64,000 nucleotides of DNA, from positions 1 through 64,000 of the forward strand of contig LDXR01000012.1 of the NCBI GenBank assembly GCA_001443495.1. The letters run 5' to 3'. The notes under the pieces were generated by a model, which was not told the DNA's origin, did no database searches, and was given only the letters and a program-made list of their open reading frames with translations. The position numbers were made by a program, and so were the translations under genes. Positions 10,490 to 18,627 of the stretch are shown here, one piece after another (the stretch's first letter is position 1; each line of letters starts with the position of its first letter). This DNA is from a candidate division NC10 bacterium CSP1-5 (GTDB taxonomy: Bacteria; Methylomirabilota; Methylomirabilia; Methylomirabilales; CSP1-5).

Positions 10490-10735
10490 ATCGGAGATTT
10501 CGTCGAACGGAAAGTCAGCGGCCTGACGGTCCGCATTGATCGCGGCCTCTGCATCGCTACCTCGAACTGCATGAAGGTTGCAGCGGAGGTCTTCGAATTC
10601 GACGCCGAGAACATCTGCACCTTCAAGGCGGCACCCCCGGACATCGAGCGAGAACGATTGATCGATGCGTGTGACGTCTGTCCGGTCGACGCCTTGATCG
10701 TCATTGACGAAGGCGGAAAGCAGCTCGTTCCCTGA
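10490..10735 (+). CDS. single-cluster ferredoxin with an apparent AUC start codon
   Basis: An 81-codon frame encodes a small ferredoxin: residues GLCIATSNCMKVAAEVFEF supply two cysteines and LIDACDVCPVDAL supplies CXXCP, as in the Fer4_13/Fer4_19 type of single-cluster ferredoxins. No ATG, GTG or TTG is available in frame before the conserved part. AGGGAGG at 10476-10482 stands exactly seven bases before an ATC codon at 10490, so initiation at ATC (AUC) is the best explanation. The alternative is a sequencing or real point change of an ATG. It sits between sufT and the second U-type scaffold, likely as an electron donor in cluster assembly. Confidence 0.8.
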   Translation: MGDFVERKVSGLTVRIDRGLCIATSNCMKVAAEVFEFDAENICTFKAAPPDIERERLIDACDVCPVDALIVIDEGGKQLVP

Positions 10736-10854
10736 GAACCCCCTCGTTTCTCCAGCCTGTCTCCCCTCCAATGATCGAAGTTGCGTCCTCGGCACTCCTC
10801 TAGTATATGTAGGCTCGTGGCACGGGATCTGCACTGGCTTCGAGGCGTGAGGGG

Positions 10855-11244
10855 ATGGACGACTTCTATCGAGAATTCATTCTGGATCACTATAAGCGAC
10901 CCCGAAACTTCGGGACGCTGGAGGATCCGGATATCACCCACGAGGAAGATAACCCTCTCTGCGGGGACCGGATCCGGATCGACCTGAAGCTCCACGAGGG
11001 CCACGTGGCCGATGTCCGTTTCAAAGGGCAGGGCTGCGCCATCAGTCAGGCGGCGGCCTCCCTCCTGACCGAGAGGATCAAGGGGGCATCCCTGGAGCGG
11101 GTCAGGGCCTTCACCAAGGAAGAGATGATCGAGGCCTTGGGGATGCCGCTCAGTCCGATTCGCCTGAAGTGCGGGCTACTGGCCTTGAAGGTGCTCAAGA
11201 CCGGTCTGTACGGGCTGCAGCGCTGGCCGGGAGAAGAGGGCTAG
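10855..11244 (+). CDS. second U-type Fe-S scaffold (NifU N-terminal/IscU-like)
   Basis: This 129-residue protein is a second member of the IscU/SufU fold, with cysteines in NPLCGDR, GQGCAIS and LKCGLLALK. It lacks the roughly 20-residue insertion that the SufU at 9630 has, and it lacks the His-Cys pair of classical IscU before the third cysteine. It may therefore be a scaffold distinct from the sulfur-transfer SufU. The ATG at 10855 follows GAGGGG. It closes the suf locus, 119 bp after the ferredoxin. Confidence 0.9.
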   Translation: MDDFYREFILDHYKRPRNFGTLEDPDITHEEDNPLCGDRIRIDLKLHEGHVADVRFKGQGCAISQAAASLLTERIKGASLERVRAFTKEEMIEALGMPLSPIRLKCGLLALKVLKTGLYGLQRWPGEEG

Positions 11245-11265
11245 AGGGTCGTTCGGCGGGGGCGG

Positions 11266-12165
11266 ATGGGGAAGGGCGAGAAGATCATCGAACCACGGCA
11301 CCAATCATTTTTTCTCGAGGTCCTCGAGGGGTTCCGTGCCGATGAATGCACACTCTTGGCTGCCGCCATTTCCTTCTATGGCCTCCTCTCGATCATCCCG
11401 CTTATCTTTCTGGGGGTGGCCTTCCTCGGCTACATCATGGGGTCCTCCGAGGGTGCGGTCGAGCGTGTGGTCACAGTCATTACCGAGCTTCTTCCGCTCC
11501 CGGTGGTCGGTCGGGTCGAAGACCTCCTCCAGTCCGTCATCGCTACGAGGACCGTCGCAGGCATCCTCGCCCTCCTCTCCTTCCTCTGGGTGGCCAACGG
11601 GGCCTTCGAAACGGTAGAACGAGCGATCAACATCATCCAGCGGGCAAAGGAGACCCGGGGATATTTCTATCGAAAGATGGTGGGGTTTGTCATCATGGTG
11701 ACCTCGGGGACGCTTCTGCTCCTGTCGTTCCTGATCTCTCCCCTCCTCGTGGCCGTCTGGTCCCTCGCCAATGATCTCTTGAGTTACTTCGACGTCTTGC
11801 GGCCCTACACCCAGCTCGTCAATGCCAAGCTGGCCCCGCTGTGGCACTACGTTGCGCTTCCCCTCCCCTTCGTCCTCATGCTGGCAGTCTTTCTCCTTAT
11901 TTACCTTATGGCGCCGGCCCGGCCGGTCCCCTTGCGTTCCGCGGTGCTGGGGGCGCTCATCGCCTCCATCCTGTGGCAGGGGGCGAGGGAGTTGTACAGC
12001 TACTACCTCCTCCATTATGCCCCTCACGATCGACTCTATGGGCCGGTAGGCGCACTGGTGGGTCTGGTCCTGTGGGTTTATTGGACCGCCGTCATCCTCT
12101 TGTTTGGCGCAGAGGTGGCCGAGGTTAACTCCCGGCGGAGCTTACGCAAGTATCGGCAGACGTAG
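11266..12165 (+). CDS. YihY/virulence factor BrkB family membrane protein
   Basis: The 299-residue protein has about six membrane helices and the family motif region LAAAISFYGLLSIIPLIFLGVAF near residues 30-52. The C-terminal part has LYGPVGALVGLVLWVYW and ILLFGAEVAEVNS, which are hallmarks of YihY (once misannotated as RNase BN). The cellular role of this family is unclear. It follows the U-type scaffold by 21 bp, so it may be co-transcribed, though no functional tie is known. Confidence 0.93.
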   Translation: MGKGEKIIEPRHQSFFLEVLEGFRADECTLLAAAISFYGLLSIIPLIFLGVAFLGYIMGSSEGAVERVVTVITELLPLPVVGRVEDLLQSVIATRTVAGILALLSFLWVANGAFETVERAINIIQRAKETRGYFYRKMVGFVIMVTSGTLLLLSFLISPLLVAVWSLANDLLSYFDVLRPYTQLVNAKLAPLWHYVALPLPFVLMLAVFLLIYLMAPARPVPLRSAVLGALIASILWQGARELYSYYLLHYAPHDRLYGPVGALVGLVLWVYWTAVILLFGAEVAEVNSRRSLRKYRQT

Positions 12166-12259
12166 GCCGGCTGGGTTCTCCCGGGGGCAGAAATGGCCGT
12201 CGAGCCCCGCAAGAGATGGACGGCCTGAACCGATGGCCGGGACCCCGGCCTCAGACCTC

Positions 12260-12475
12260 TCAGGTTCCACCGAAGCCGACGGTGACCTTGCCATCTTCGA
12301 CGATGACCGGAACCTCTCGCACACCCTCAGAGACCTTCAGCATCTCCTCGAGCGCCTTTGTGTCCCTCCTCACATCGACGTAACGCACAGCGACATTCCG
12401 TTTGGCGTAATCCTCCCGGGCCGCCGAGGTAAAGGGTCACCCATCCTTCCCGTAGATGACGACGTTGGGTGCCAT
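12260..12475 (-). CDS. glutaredoxin-like selenoprotein (Uxx-star type), UGA-encoded Sec
   Basis: On the minus strand a 71-residue frame starts with ATG at 12475, seven bases after a strong GGAGG. Codon 13 (12439-12437) is TGA. The residues before it (VVIYGKDG) and after it (PFTSAAREDYAKR) form a continuous glutaredoxin-like beta-alpha unit, with the UGA at the redox-cysteine position. The rest reads REVPVIVEDGKVTVGFGGT, the thioredoxin-fold cis-Pro and tail. This matches the small glutaredoxin-like selenoprotein family in which U replaces the resolving cysteine pair. A possible SECIS hairpin lies just downstream. If UGA were a stop, only a 12-residue peptide would be made. Confidence 0.82.
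12412..12436 (-). promoter_or_regulatory. candidate SECIS element
   Basis: Downstream of the UGA on the minus strand the RNA can form a hairpin. CCUC pairs with GAGG, with a further G-C pair and a two-base bulge closing the loop GCGGCC, which begins 12 nt after the UGA. The pairing is weaker than at the DsbA-like gene, but the loop sequence and distance agree. Confidence 0.4.
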
Positions 12476-12577
12476 CAGATCACCTCCGTCATTGGTGATA
12501 GAAGCCCTATCATACACCAATCACCACCCGCCGCACCAGCGAGAGGCCGCCGGTCCCTCCCCATGGGGGTGCCCGCC

Positions 12578-13864
12578 CTAGACGCTGACCATATTGCGCC
12601 CGGCGTTCTTGGCGCGGTACAGGGCCTCGTCCGCCGCTGTGATCACTTGTTCCGGATCGGTGTTCCGATCCTTTCCTTCGGCCACGCCGATGCTGACGGT
12701 AACGGAGACGGTCTGTCTCGGGGCGCCGTTCGATTTGGATTCCTTCGGCTTCTTGGCCGGGCGGTTGGGATCCCGGAGCGTGAGAGACGAAGCCTCGACC
12801 GCCCTTCTGAGGGTCTCAAGGTGGGGGATGGCATCCTGGTGCGACTGGCCGGGGAAGAGCACGCAAAATTCCTCACCGCCGTAGCGAAACGCCCTCTCGT
12901 CGCCCAGCACCTTCGTGAGTTTCGCGGCGACCATGCGGAGGAGCTGATCGCCCGCATCGTGGCCGTACTGGTCGTTGAACTTCTTGAAGTGATCGACGTC
13001 AATCATGGCGACCGCATACCGGCCTCCGAGCTTGAGCAGCGCTTCGGAGAGGGCCCGGCGGGTCTGCAGGCCGGTCAGCTCGTCCCGGTAGGCCAGGACA
13101 TACGAGGTCTCGATGACTGAGACCACGAGGATGAGTCCGGCGGTGGCAAAGTAGAGGGTGGAAACGGCCCCGATGCGGCCTGCGGTCAGGGCGAGGAGCG
13201 TGGCCGCGAGCGCCCACATGAAGCCACTCACGATGAGATCCGGGCGGCAGATGAACCGGACGGTGACCAGACCGAACGCGACGCCGAACGCCAGCAGGGC
13301 CGGCTGGGCGATCGGCAGCCCTCCCACGAATGGGATGTCCATCAGCCGGTGCTCGAGCAGCGCGGTGAGTCCCGCCTGCTCGGGGCGGCAGAGCAGGGCC
13401 ATGATGGGGAGTTGTGCGAAAATGATGATGAGGCGCAGCAGACCTCGAGCGGTCACGAGACCTCGTTCGGCGATGAACGAGAGACCAGCAAGATTCAGCG
13501 GCACCAGGACCGCGGCGGCATTGAAGACGATGCGGGCGGTTCCCTCCAGGGGAGCGTCACCGGCCGCGTACTGTAACAGTGCCCTGTCTGCGATCCCCAG
13601 GACGAGGGTGGCGAACAGGAGCTGGCTCCGATGGAAACGAAACCCAAAGAGAAGCCCTGCCCCAAATACCGCGTAGGGATAAATCTGGATGAGGGCAGAA
13701 AGGGATGCCGGGGGCGTGATTACGACCACCATGATGGCCAAAAACAAAAAGCCGCCGGGCATCAGAACCGTGGTGAACGACCTCATGACTGCGGGCTTCA
13801 GCAATGATTGTGCCAGATTCACCGGGAACGCGGCGGGGCGAGGGAGAGGGGGGCGCTCGCTCAT
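12578..13864 (-). CDS. membrane diguanylate cyclase (GGDEF domain)
   Basis: The 428-residue protein has about seven hydrophobic helices in the first 245 residues and a C-terminal GGDEF domain starting near YRDELTGLQTRRAL. The active-site motif is GGEEF (in RYGGEEFCVLFPG, near residue 328), so it probably makes cyclic-di-GMP. I do not see an RxxD inhibitory site at the usual spacing. The N-terminal membrane region is not a recognised sensor type. It is divergent from the bactofilin gene, with only 44 bp between them. A PilZ-domain receptor is encoded at 36488. Confidence 0.93.
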   Translation of the reverse strand: MSERPPLPRPAAFPVNLAQSLLKPAVMRSFTTVLMPGGFLFLAIMVVVITPPASLSALIQIYPYAVFGAGLLFGFRFHRSQLLFATLVLGIADRALLQYAAGDAPLEGTARIVFNAAAVLVPLNLAGLSFIAERGLVTARGLLRLIIIFAQLPIMALLCRPEQAGLTALLEHRLMDIPFVGGLPIAQPALLAFGVAFGLVTVRFICRPDLIVSGFMWALAATLLALTAGRIGAVSTLYFATAGLILVVSVIETSYVLAYRDELTGLQTRRALSEALLKLGGRYAVAMIDVDHFKKFNDQYGHDAGDQLLRMVAAKLTKVLGDERAFRYGGEEFCVLFPGQSHQDAIPHLETLRRAVEASSLTLRDPNRPAKKPKESKSNGAPRQTVSVTVSIGVAEGKDRNTDPEQVITAADEALYRAKNAGRNMVSV

Positions 13865-13908
13865 CCTGGCATGCCGATTGCTATGTCGAGAGTCGGGAGG
13901 TGAATGGC

Positions 13909-14295
13909 ATGTTTTGGAATCAGGAAGAGGTGAGGGGCAGTTATCTGGCCAAGGGCCTTCGGTTCGTCGGGGACGTGCTGGGTGCTGGGGACTTTGTGTG
14001 TGACGGCGAGGTGGAGGGCAGGATCGAAATCGATGGACTCGTTCAGGTCGATTCAGGCGGGAAGATCCACGGTTGCATCGAGGCGACGGAGGCGGACATC
14101 GCAGGCTCTGTCGACGGGGATGTCCTCACGCGGGTTCGTCTCGTCCTCCGGGCCCCGGGCCGATTGAAAGGGGACGTGGTGAGTCCGGAACTGGTGGTCG
14201 AGCCGGGCGCCACCATTCTCGGGCAGATCCATATCGCGCAGCAGGAGGCCGAAGCCACTGTCGCCCCCGAGGATGTCGCGCCGGTAGTGTCCTAG
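13909..14295 (+). CDS. bactofilin-family polymer-forming protein
   Basis: Bactofilins form beta-helical cytoskeletal filaments in the cytoplasm, often at the membrane. The 128-residue protein shows short repeated beta-helix rungs such as GDGEVEGRIEIDG-like and SVDGDVLTRVRLVL, flanked by an N-terminal MFWNQEEVRGSYLAKGLRF and a polar tail. GGGAGG lies ahead of the ATG at 13909, which gives the correct short N-terminus. Upstream in-frame codons do not resemble the family. Confidence 0.9.
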   Translation: MFWNQEEVRGSYLAKGLRFVGDVLGAGDFVCDGEVEGRIEIDGLVQVDSGGKIHGCIEATEADIAGSVDGDVLTRVRLVLRAPGRLKGDVVSPELVVEPGATILGQIHIAQQEAEATVAPEDVAPVVS

Positions 14296-14348
14296 GGAAG
14301 CCGTAGCTCCCCTGTGTCTGCTCCTCTGCTGGGGGAACGACCGAGAGG

Positions 14349-15380
14349 TCAGATCGTGAGGACGACCTTGCCGAACTGTCGCCGGTCCTCGAGGAGACGA
14401 TGGGCCTGGGGCGCCTCGGCAAGAGGCAGGGCCTGGTCCACCACCGGTTTCAGCTTCCCCGCTTCGACCAACGACACGATGGTGAGCAGATCGGCCTTTC
14501 TCCCCATGTAGGCCCCCTGGATCCTGAGCTGCCGCATGAAGAGGTACCGGATGTCGGTCTCGGCGATGGGGCCACTCGTGGCCCCGCAGGTGACGAGCGT
14601 GCCGTCGGCGGCCAGGATGGGGATGAGCTCCTTCCAGGTCTCGCCACCCACGTGCTCGAAGACGATGTCGACGCCGCGGCGCTCCGTGACACGCTTCACC
14701 TCCTGCCCGATCGACTGGTCCCGGTAGTTGATGCCGTGGTCTGCCCCGAGGTTTTGCGCCTTCGCCAGCTTCTCGCCGGTACTGGCGGTGGCGATGACAG
14801 TGGCGCCAAACAGTTTGGCGATCTGCAACGCCGCGACGCCCACGCCGCTCCCGGCACCCATGACCAAAACCGTCTGACCGGGTCGGACGTTTCCCAACGT
14901 CACGAGCATGTTCCAAGCGGTGAGGAAGGTGAGCGGGAAGGCGGCGGCCCGGATAAAGTCGAGGCCCTTCGGAAGGGGAAGGACGTTCACCTCCGGGACC
15001 GCGATCAGGTCAGCGTATCCGCCGTCGAGACCGTAACCGCCGATGATCTGGTAGCTCGGGCACAGATTGTCGCGACCCTCGAGGCAGCGGGCGCACTGCC
15101 CGCAGCTTATGCCGGGGGAGATCACGACTGGCTCCCCGACCTTGACCCGCGTGCACAGCTCGCCAACCGCTGCCACCTCGCCAGCGATATCGCAGCCGGG
15201 GATATGGGGGAGCGGGACCTTGACCCCCGGGAGCCCTTTGCGAAGCCAGAGATCCAGGTGGTTGAGGGCGCAGCTCTTGATCCGGACGAGGACCTGGTTT
15301 TGGGCGATCCGGGGTTCCGGGATCTCCTCCAGTTTCAGGACCTCGGGTCCCCCGTGGGCGTGGAAGCGAACCGCTTTCAT
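14349..15380 (-). CDS. zinc-dependent alcohol dehydrogenase / MDR family oxidoreductase
   Basis: The 343-residue protein is a medium-chain dehydrogenase/reductase. It has the catalytic-domain start KLEEIPEPRIAQNQVLVRI, the structural-zinc cysteines CGQCARCLEGRDNLC near residues 92-106, and the nucleotide-binding VLVMGAGSGVGVAALQIAKL near 172-191. The substrate is not predictable. One element of inverted degenerate repeats begins three bases upstream of its start codon, so the ribosome-binding region is made of repeat DNA. Confidence 0.93.
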   Translation of the reverse strand: MKAVRFHAHGGPEVLKLEEIPEPRIAQNQVLVRIKSCALNHLDLWLRKGLPGVKVPLPHIPGCDIAGEVAAVGELCTRVKVGEPVVISPGISCGQCARCLEGRDNLCPSYQIIGGYGLDGGYADLIAVPEVNVLPLPKGLDFIRAAAFPLTFLTAWNMLVTLGNVRPGQTVLVMGAGSGVGVAALQIAKLFGATVIATASTGEKLAKAQNLGADHGINYRDQSIGQEVKRVTERRGVDIVFEHVGGETWKELIPILAADGTLVTCGATSGPIAETDIRYLFMRQLRIQGAYMGRKADLLTIVSLVEAGKLKPVVDQALPLAEAPQAHRLLEDRRQFGKVVLTI

Positions 15381-15382
15381 GG

Positions 15383-15539
15383 CGACGACCGATGACAGCT
15401 GACCGACGACCGGATGGATGCGCTCACCGACGACCGCTAACCGATGACAGAGAAGATCGGAACTTGTCTGTTGTTAGCATATCCGGGTAATTGGTCTCCG
15501 GTCATCAGTGGACGGTCATCGGTCAACGGTCAGCGTCAG
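15383..15539. repeat. inverted degenerate-tandem element, theme GACCGATGACC
   Basis: The left arm (15383-15449) carries tandem variants of CGACGACCG and CGATGACAG. The right arm (15499-15539) carries the reverse-complement theme, GGTCATCGGTCAACGGTCAG. Between them lies about 50 bp of unrelated, A+T-richer core. The right arm runs into the last codons of the gene at 15536. Confidence 0.75.
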
Positions 15540-15883
15540 TAGAATTGGGCCCCTCCGCGTCGAGGGCCGACGCGATCATACTCGGCCTTGAACTGCTTGA
15601 GCTGCTTGTAGTGCGCCTCGATCTCATCGTGGCGGAGTGGCATCTCCCGCCAGAGGGCGACGATCTTCAGCGCGATAGGTCGTGCCTCGGCGATAATCCG
15701 GAGCCGCTCCCGATTCTCCCCGGAGAGGCGCAGCCGCTCGAGGAGGGCGATTAACCCTACGTCATCCCGCCCCTTGACCAGCGCCTCCACCTGCTGCAGC
15801 TCCGCCCCGGTGAGCCCTTCGGGGAGAAGGCGCTCCAACTCCTGCACTCGGTACGAGGTGTACAACAGTTCTTTGCTTTCCAC
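15536..15883 (-). CDS. conserved-looking helical protein of unknown function, after rtcB
   Basis: I do not recognise this 115-residue protein. It is predicted to be alpha-helical and charged, with no Cys and no membrane segment. Its start is taken as GTG at 15883, 17 bp after the rtcB stop, because the region upstream in this frame only mirrors rtcB. The position as third gene after archease and rtcB on the same strand suggests co-transcription. The last codons (GGAQFY) lie in repeat DNA, so the C-terminus may have been remodelled. Confidence 0.7.
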   Translation of the reverse strand: MESKELLYTSYRVQELERLLPEGLTGAELQQVEALVKGRDDVGLIALLERLRLSGENRERLRIIAEARPIALKIVALWREMPLRHDEIEAHYKQLKQFKAEYDRVGPRRGGAQFY

Positions 15884-15899
15884 CGCCGCCGCCTCGCCC

Positions 15900-17345
15900 C
15901 TATCCTTTGATATTGCCGATCGGCTGCAGGCGCACCACCTTCTTGGAGATCCCCAGCGTGTGCACCGCATCCACGACGGCGGAGATGTCCTTGTAGGCCA
16001 TCCCGGCCTCCTCCGCGAGCCCGGCGAAGGAGGCGGTTCGGACATAGATCCCCTGCCGTTCCATCCGCTGGAGCAGGTCACGGCCATGGACCTTCTTCTT
16101 GGCCGCGGTCCGTGACATGGTTCGGCCAGAGCCGTGGGCGGTGGATCCAAAGCTGTCCTCCATCGCCTTGGCCGTCCCGATGAGGAGGTACGAGCCGGTC
16201 TCCATCGACCCGCCGATGATCACCGGCTGGCCGATGGCCCGGTACCGCTCCGCCAGTTCCGGGTGTCCCGGAGGAAAGGATCGGGTTGCCCCCTTCCGGT
16301 GGACGACCAGCTCCCGCTCCTCGCCGTTCACCCGGTACCGCTCGACCTTGGCGATATTGTGGCAGACGTCGTAGATGATCTCGAGGCCCAAGTCGCGCGC
16401 ATCCCGTTTGAACACGTCGCTGAAGACCTCGCGGACGCGGTGGGTAATGACTTGGCGGTTGGCAAAGGCGGAGTTGGCCGCGCACAGCATCGCCTTGAAG
16501 TAGTCCTGGCCCTCGGGAGACGCGAAGGGCGCGCAGGCCAGCTCCCGATCAGGGATGGTGATCCCGTACCGCTTCATGGCCGGCCCAAAGATCTCGAGAT
16601 AGTCGGTGCCGACCTGATGCCCGAAGCCTCGGGAGCCGCAGTGGAACATCACCACCACCTGGAGCTCGCGGTCGATGCCGAGCGCCTTGGCGACATCCAC
16701 CTCGTAGATATTGCCGGGGTAGACGACTTGGATTTCCAGGTAGTGGTTGCCCGACCCTAACGTCCCGAGCTGGTGAATCCCCCGGCTCGTGGCCTTGGCG
16801 CTGACCTTGGCGGGATCGGCGCCGGCAATCCGGCCGAAGTTCTCAATCCCCTCGGCGTCCTCCGGCCAGCCGAACCCGCGCCGGATCATCCCCTGGGCCC
16901 CCTGCACCATCACCTCGCGAAATTCGGCATCGTTCAACCTCAGGAATCCCTTGGTGCCCACCCCGGAGGGGACGGCCTGAAAGAGTCGGTCCACCAACTC
17001 GCGGAGCCTCGGCTTGACCTCGGGCTCGGTCAGATTTGTCCGCATCAGGCGCATCCCACAGTTGATGTCAAAGCCGATCCCGCCCGGCGAGATGACCCCC
17101 GTGCGGGTGTCCATGGCGGCCACCCCCCCAATGGGGAATCCGTAGCCCCAATGGCCGTCGGGCATGCAGAGGGCGTACTTCTGGATCCCGGGGAGGCAGG
17201 CGACGTTGGTCACCTGCTCGAAGACCCCCTGATCCATCCCCTTGAAGAGCTCGTCCGTGGCGTAGATCCGGGCCGGAACCAGCATGCCTTCCTTGGCGGT
17301 GCGAGGTACCTCCCAGATGCCCTCGGCGATCTTCTTGGCTTCCAT
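15900..17345 (-). CDS. rtcB: RNA-splicing ligase RtcB
   Basis: RtcB joins RNA ends with 2',3'-cyclic phosphate and 5'-OH using GTP and Mn2+. The 481-residue protein has GGIGFDINCGMRL (metal-site Asp and Cys near residue 95), HCGSRGFGHQ near 235 and the C-terminal HGSGRTMSRTAAKK containing the guanylylated His. The length is normal for the long bacterial/archaeal form. Its gene follows the archease activator gene by 12 bp, so the pair should be produced together for RNA repair or tRNA splicing. Confidence 0.97.
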   Translation of the reverse strand: MEAKKIAEGIWEVPRTAKEGMLVPARIYATDELFKGMDQGVFEQVTNVACLPGIQKYALCMPDGHWGYGFPIGGVAAMDTRTGVISPGGIGFDINCGMRLMRTNLTEPEVKPRLRELVDRLFQAVPSGVGTKGFLRLNDAEFREVMVQGAQGMIRRGFGWPEDAEGIENFGRIAGADPAKVSAKATSRGIHQLGTLGSGNHYLEIQVVYPGNIYEVDVAKALGIDRELQVVVMFHCGSRGFGHQVGTDYLEIFGPAMKRYGITIPDRELACAPFASPEGQDYFKAMLCAANSAFANRQVITHRVREVFSDVFKRDARDLGLEIIYDVCHNIAKVERYRVNGEERELVVHRKGATRSFPPGHPELAERYRAIGQPVIIGGSMETGSYLLIGTAKAMEDSFGSTAHGSGRTMSRTAAKKKVHGRDLLQRMERQGIYVRTASFAGLAEEAGMAYKDISAVVDAVHTLGISKKVVRLQPIGNIKG

Positions 17346-17357
17346 GACCCTACCCCC

Positions 17358-17783
17358 TTAGATGTCCAGGATGACCTGCGCCCTCCATCCGTGAGGGGTT
17401 TTCGTGAGAGAAAACAGATGGTAGGTTACCGCCTTGACATCCACCTTGAGCGACATCGTCTCGTAGTTGATCTGGTCTCCCCACGCCGTCGCCTCAAGCT
17501 CGCACTCGGTCCCCTCGCGGATGGTGATTTCGAATCGCCGGAACAGGAGACATGCCGCATCCTTGAGGTAGATGAGCTCTGCGAGCCAGCGGAAGAGGAG
17601 GGTCTCCAGATCCTCGGCGCGGAGCGAGATCAGGCGTGACAGGGTGGGCGACACCCCATCCAGTTCCACCATCGTCTCGGTGAGGGCAAGCGCTGCCGCC
17701 TCGAAGACCTCGGCGAGTGTCCGTCCCTCCGCCTCGAAGGCCACGTCGGCGATGGCGATCTCTTCGAGGAACCGATAGGGCAT
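17358..17783 (-). CDS. archease, activator of RtcB
   Basis: Archease helps RtcB turn over by promoting its guanylylation. The 141-residue protein starts MPYRFLEEIAIADVAFEAEG and ends with the family signature SLKVDVKAVTYHLF near residue 108 and a final Asp-Ile, where the conserved acidic metal-binding residues lie. It is the first gene of the minus-strand archease-rtcB unit, and a consensus promoter stands about 30 bp upstream of its start. Confidence 0.94.
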   Translation of the reverse strand: MPYRFLEEIAIADVAFEAEGRTLAEVFEAAALALTETMVELDGVSPTLSRLISLRAEDLETLLFRWLAELIYLKDAACLLFRRFEITIREGTECELEATAWGDQINYETMSLKVDVKAVTYHLFSLTKTPHGWRAQVILDI

Positions 17784-17812
17784 GCCCCTCTCCGACCCCG
17801 CCCCCGGGAATA

Positions 17813-17841
17813 ACTATAGGAAGCGATCGGGAAAATGTCAA
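17813..17841 (-). promoter_or_regulatory. sigma-70 promoter of archease-rtcB
   Basis: On the minus strand, TTGACA (17841-17836) and TATAGT (17818-17813) are separated by exactly 17 bp. Transcription would begin near 17806, about 23 bases before the archease ATG. No sigma-54 type (GG-N10-GC) site, as used for E. coli rtcBA, was seen. Confidence 0.75.
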
Positions 17842-17919
17842 AGTCCTTTTCGACCGCGTCGATCTACGGTGTCAGGATCGAGCGGGGGGGGGCGACTCAA
17901 AGAGAGGCGGCGTCAACCA

Positions 17920-18627
17920 CTACGGTATCGGCTGGTGGAGGGCGGGGGCGGCCCGTTGGATGGCGGTCAGGACCTCCTCCGGAGTTTCGGCCAGGGTAAA
18001 GATGGTCATCTCCTCAGGCCTGACCCTTCCCCGCTCCACAGCCGTCTGGGTCAGCCACTCGAGCAGACCCTGCCAGTAGTCCCGCCCCACGAGGACCACA
18101 GGGAAGGGACGGATCTTGTGGGTCTGGATCAGGGTAGCCGATTCGAAGAGCTCATCCAGCGTCCCGAATCCCCCAGGCAGGAAGACGAACGCGACGGAGT
18201 GCCGGACAAACATGACCTTCCGGACGAAGAAGTAGCGAAAGTTCAGGAGGGTGGTGACATACGGGTTGACCGGCTGCTCCAGAGGGAGCTGGATGTTCAA
18301 TCCGATGGAGGAGCCTCCCGCTTCCCGCGCCCCCTTGTTTGCCGCCTCCATAATCCCGGGTCCCGCACCGGTCAGGACGGCGAACCCGTGCTGGGCCAGG
18401 AGGCGGCCAATCCCCTCTGCGACCCCATAGTATGGGTCCTGCCGGGTCGCCCGGGATGACCCGAAGATGGCCACGCCGGGCGGAATCCGCGAGAGGACCT
18501 CGAACCCCTCAGCGAATTCGGCCATGATCCGGTACACCCGGTCTGTATCCTCCGCGCGCAGGTGATTCAGGACGAACTGATCGGGGGAGAGCATCTTCTT
18601 TTCCATCTGGCCTCCAAGACGGAACAC
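17920..18627 (-). CDS. LOG-family Rossmann-fold protein (TIGR00730-like)
   Basis: The 235-residue protein carries the LOG-family active motif PGGFGTLDELFE near residue 152 and GPGIMEAANKGA near 88. Characterised members are nucleoside-5'-monophosphate phosphoribohydrolases (cytokinin-activating or nucleotide-pool cleaning). The N-terminal 30 residues are a helical extension found in the longer bacterial form. Which nucleotide it cleaves cannot be read from sequence. Confidence 0.92.
   Translation of the reverse strand: MFRLGGQMEKKMLSPDQFVLNHLRAEDTDRVYRIMAEFAEGFEVLSRIPPGVAIFGSSRATRQDPYYGVAEGIGRLLAQHGFAVLTGAGPGIMEAANKGAREAGGSSIGLNIQLPLEQPVNPYVTTLLNFRYFFVRKVMFVRHSVAFVFLPGGFGTLDELFESATLIQTHKIRPFPVVLVGRDYWQGLLEWLTQTAVERGRVRPEEMTIFTLAETPEEVLTAIQRAAPALHQPIP

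Noticed and set aside
15383-15539. The tandem-unit repeats as a CRISPR array
   Set aside because: Units are 7-9 nt, degenerate and contiguous, arranged as inverted arms, with no spacers.
15884-16150. N-terminal extension of the hypothetical gene after rtcB
   Set aside because: It overlaps the rtcB C-terminus in another frame and is Arg/Pro/Ser-rich. The natural start is GTG 15883.
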